The notes beneath the pieces are model-generated. The model saw only the letters and a list, made by a program, of their open reading frames with translations, searched no databases and was not told where the DNA came from. A stretch of DNA of 64,000 bases, from NCBI RefSeq assembly GCF_013403865.1, contig NZ_JABFDK010000008.1:62001-126000 (forward strand), written 5' to 3'. Shown piece after piece: positions 63,454-64,000 of this stretch. A program made the position numbers and the translations under genes. Source of the stretch: Winogradskyella costae. Lineage in GTDB: Bacteria > Bacteroidota > Bacteroidia > Flavobacteriales > Flavobacteriaceae. How positions within the stretch are numbered: position 1 is the first letter of the stretch; the number at the start of each line of letters is the position of its first letter.

Positions 63454-64000
63454 ATGAAATACAAACAAAGAAAAAAAGCCCTTATTCTTTTAGCAGACGG
63501 AACAATTTTTCATGGTAAGTCCATAGGAAAAGAAGGTTCTGCTTTTGGTGAAGTTTGTTTTAATACTGGTACAACAGGTTATCAAGAAATCTTTACAGAC
63601 CCTTCTTATTACGGTCAATTAATGGTAACGACCAATGCACATATTGGCAATTACGGAACCAAAGAAGAAGAAGTAGAATCTGATGATGTTAAAATAGCAG
63701 GTTTAATATGTAAGAACTTCAGTTTTAATTATTCTAGACCCGCAGCCGATGGATCTTTAGAAGAATTCTTTGAAAAGCACAATACTTTAGCCATTGCAGA
63801 TGTAGATACTAGGGCATTGGTAAGCTACATCAGAGATAATGGAGCTATGAATGCTGTAATTACAACTGAGATAGACGATATTGAGGGACTCAAAAAGCAA
63901 TTAGCTGAATTTCCTTCAATGAAAGGTTTAGAATTAGCATCAAAAGTGTCAACCAAGGAACCTTATTTTGTTGGTGATGAAAATGCGACTTATAAGATTG
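63454..64000 (+). CDS. carA: Carbamoyl-phosphate synthase small subunit (partial, C-terminus off window)
   Basis: The first ~182 residues: MKYKQRKKALILLADGTIFH, GEVCFNTGTTGYQEIFTDPS, YYGQLMVTTNAHIGNYGTKE and DTRALVSYIRDNGAMNAVIT are typical of the N-terminal domain of CarA, which with a C-terminal glutaminase supplies ammonia to the large subunit for arginine and pyrimidine synthesis. The glutaminase domain lies outside the window. Confidence 0.95.
   Translation, partial: MKYKQRKKALILLADGTIFHGKSIGKEGSAFGEVCFNTGTTGYQEIFTDPSYYGQLMVTTNAHIGNYGTKEEEVESDDVKIAGLICKNFSFNYSRPAADGSLEEFFEKHNTLAIADVDTRALVSYIRDNGAMNAVITTEIDDIEGLKKQLAEFPSMKGLELASKVSTKEPYFVGDENATYKI

Overview
This window comes from a low-GC member of the Bacteroidota, almost certainly the family Flavobacteriaceae. 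The evidence is a SusC/SusD outer-membrane pair, lipoproteins with acidic residues after the lipobox cysteine, several TAnnTTTG-type -7 promoter boxes, little Shine-Dalgarno sequence before most genes, and one merged ribosomal locus (str, S10, spc and alpha operons joined) with no tuf gene after fusA. I cannot name the genus. I found no rRNA gene, tRNA gene, CRISPR array, transposase or phage gene.

Layout. 1-4483 (minus): most of a very large alpha-2-macroglobulin-like protein with an embedded SusC-type plug segment, running off the left edge. 4695-7213 (plus): an exported TPR protein, then the Mpl peptidoglycan-recycling ligase. 7316-10250 (minus): an OmpR-type response regulator and sensor kinase, with two small exported PepSY-like proteins downstream. 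10526-13631 (minus): a TetR repressor and four genes (carboxymuconolactone-decarboxylase-like, EthD-like, DsbA-like, haloacid-dehalogenase-like). The same palindrome, CTAAACnnnnGTTTAG, lies before the repressor gene and before the first gene of the operon, so a self-contained regulon can be read from the sequence. 13788-22194 (minus) is the most accessory-looking stretch: an orphan Imm53-like immunity gene, a dispersed palindromic repeat, a long Cys/Met-type PLP enzyme, a 1562-residue protein joining a nuclease-like N-terminus to a STAND-like ATPase and a long helical C-terminus, and two overlapping genes for related membrane proteins. The 1562-residue protein is the best candidate here for an undescribed anti-phage system.

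22441-35959 is mostly housekeeping or single-function genes: an MFS transporter with an AraC regulator, a B12-binding radical SAM protein, a tRNA-dihydrouridine synthase, a dienelactone hydrolase, a PaiB-like protein, RadC, a polysaccharide-deacetylase-like protein, a YjjG-type phosphatase, RarA, a rhomboid protease and RlmB. A perfect 7-bp tandem repeat lies between the rhomboid gene and rlmB. 36053-43298 holds an arylsulfotransferase-like lipoprotein and, facing it across a shared terminator, a SusC-SusD-lipoprotein operon without a recognisable polysaccharide-degrading enzyme. 43741-45435 is an Omp85-type outer-membrane protein divergent from the ribosomal locus.

45556-63196 is the ribosomal and transcription supercluster: a strong promoter, a leader hairpin, then rpsL to rplQ with fusA, secY, infA and rpoA. 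Its order is textbook, so its interest lies in the gaps: hairpins between rpsJ and rplC, rpsN and rpsH, rpsK and rpsD, and rpoA and rplQ suggest that expression is segmented. After the rplQ terminator, a repeat-like spacer precedes the start of carA, which is cut by the right edge.
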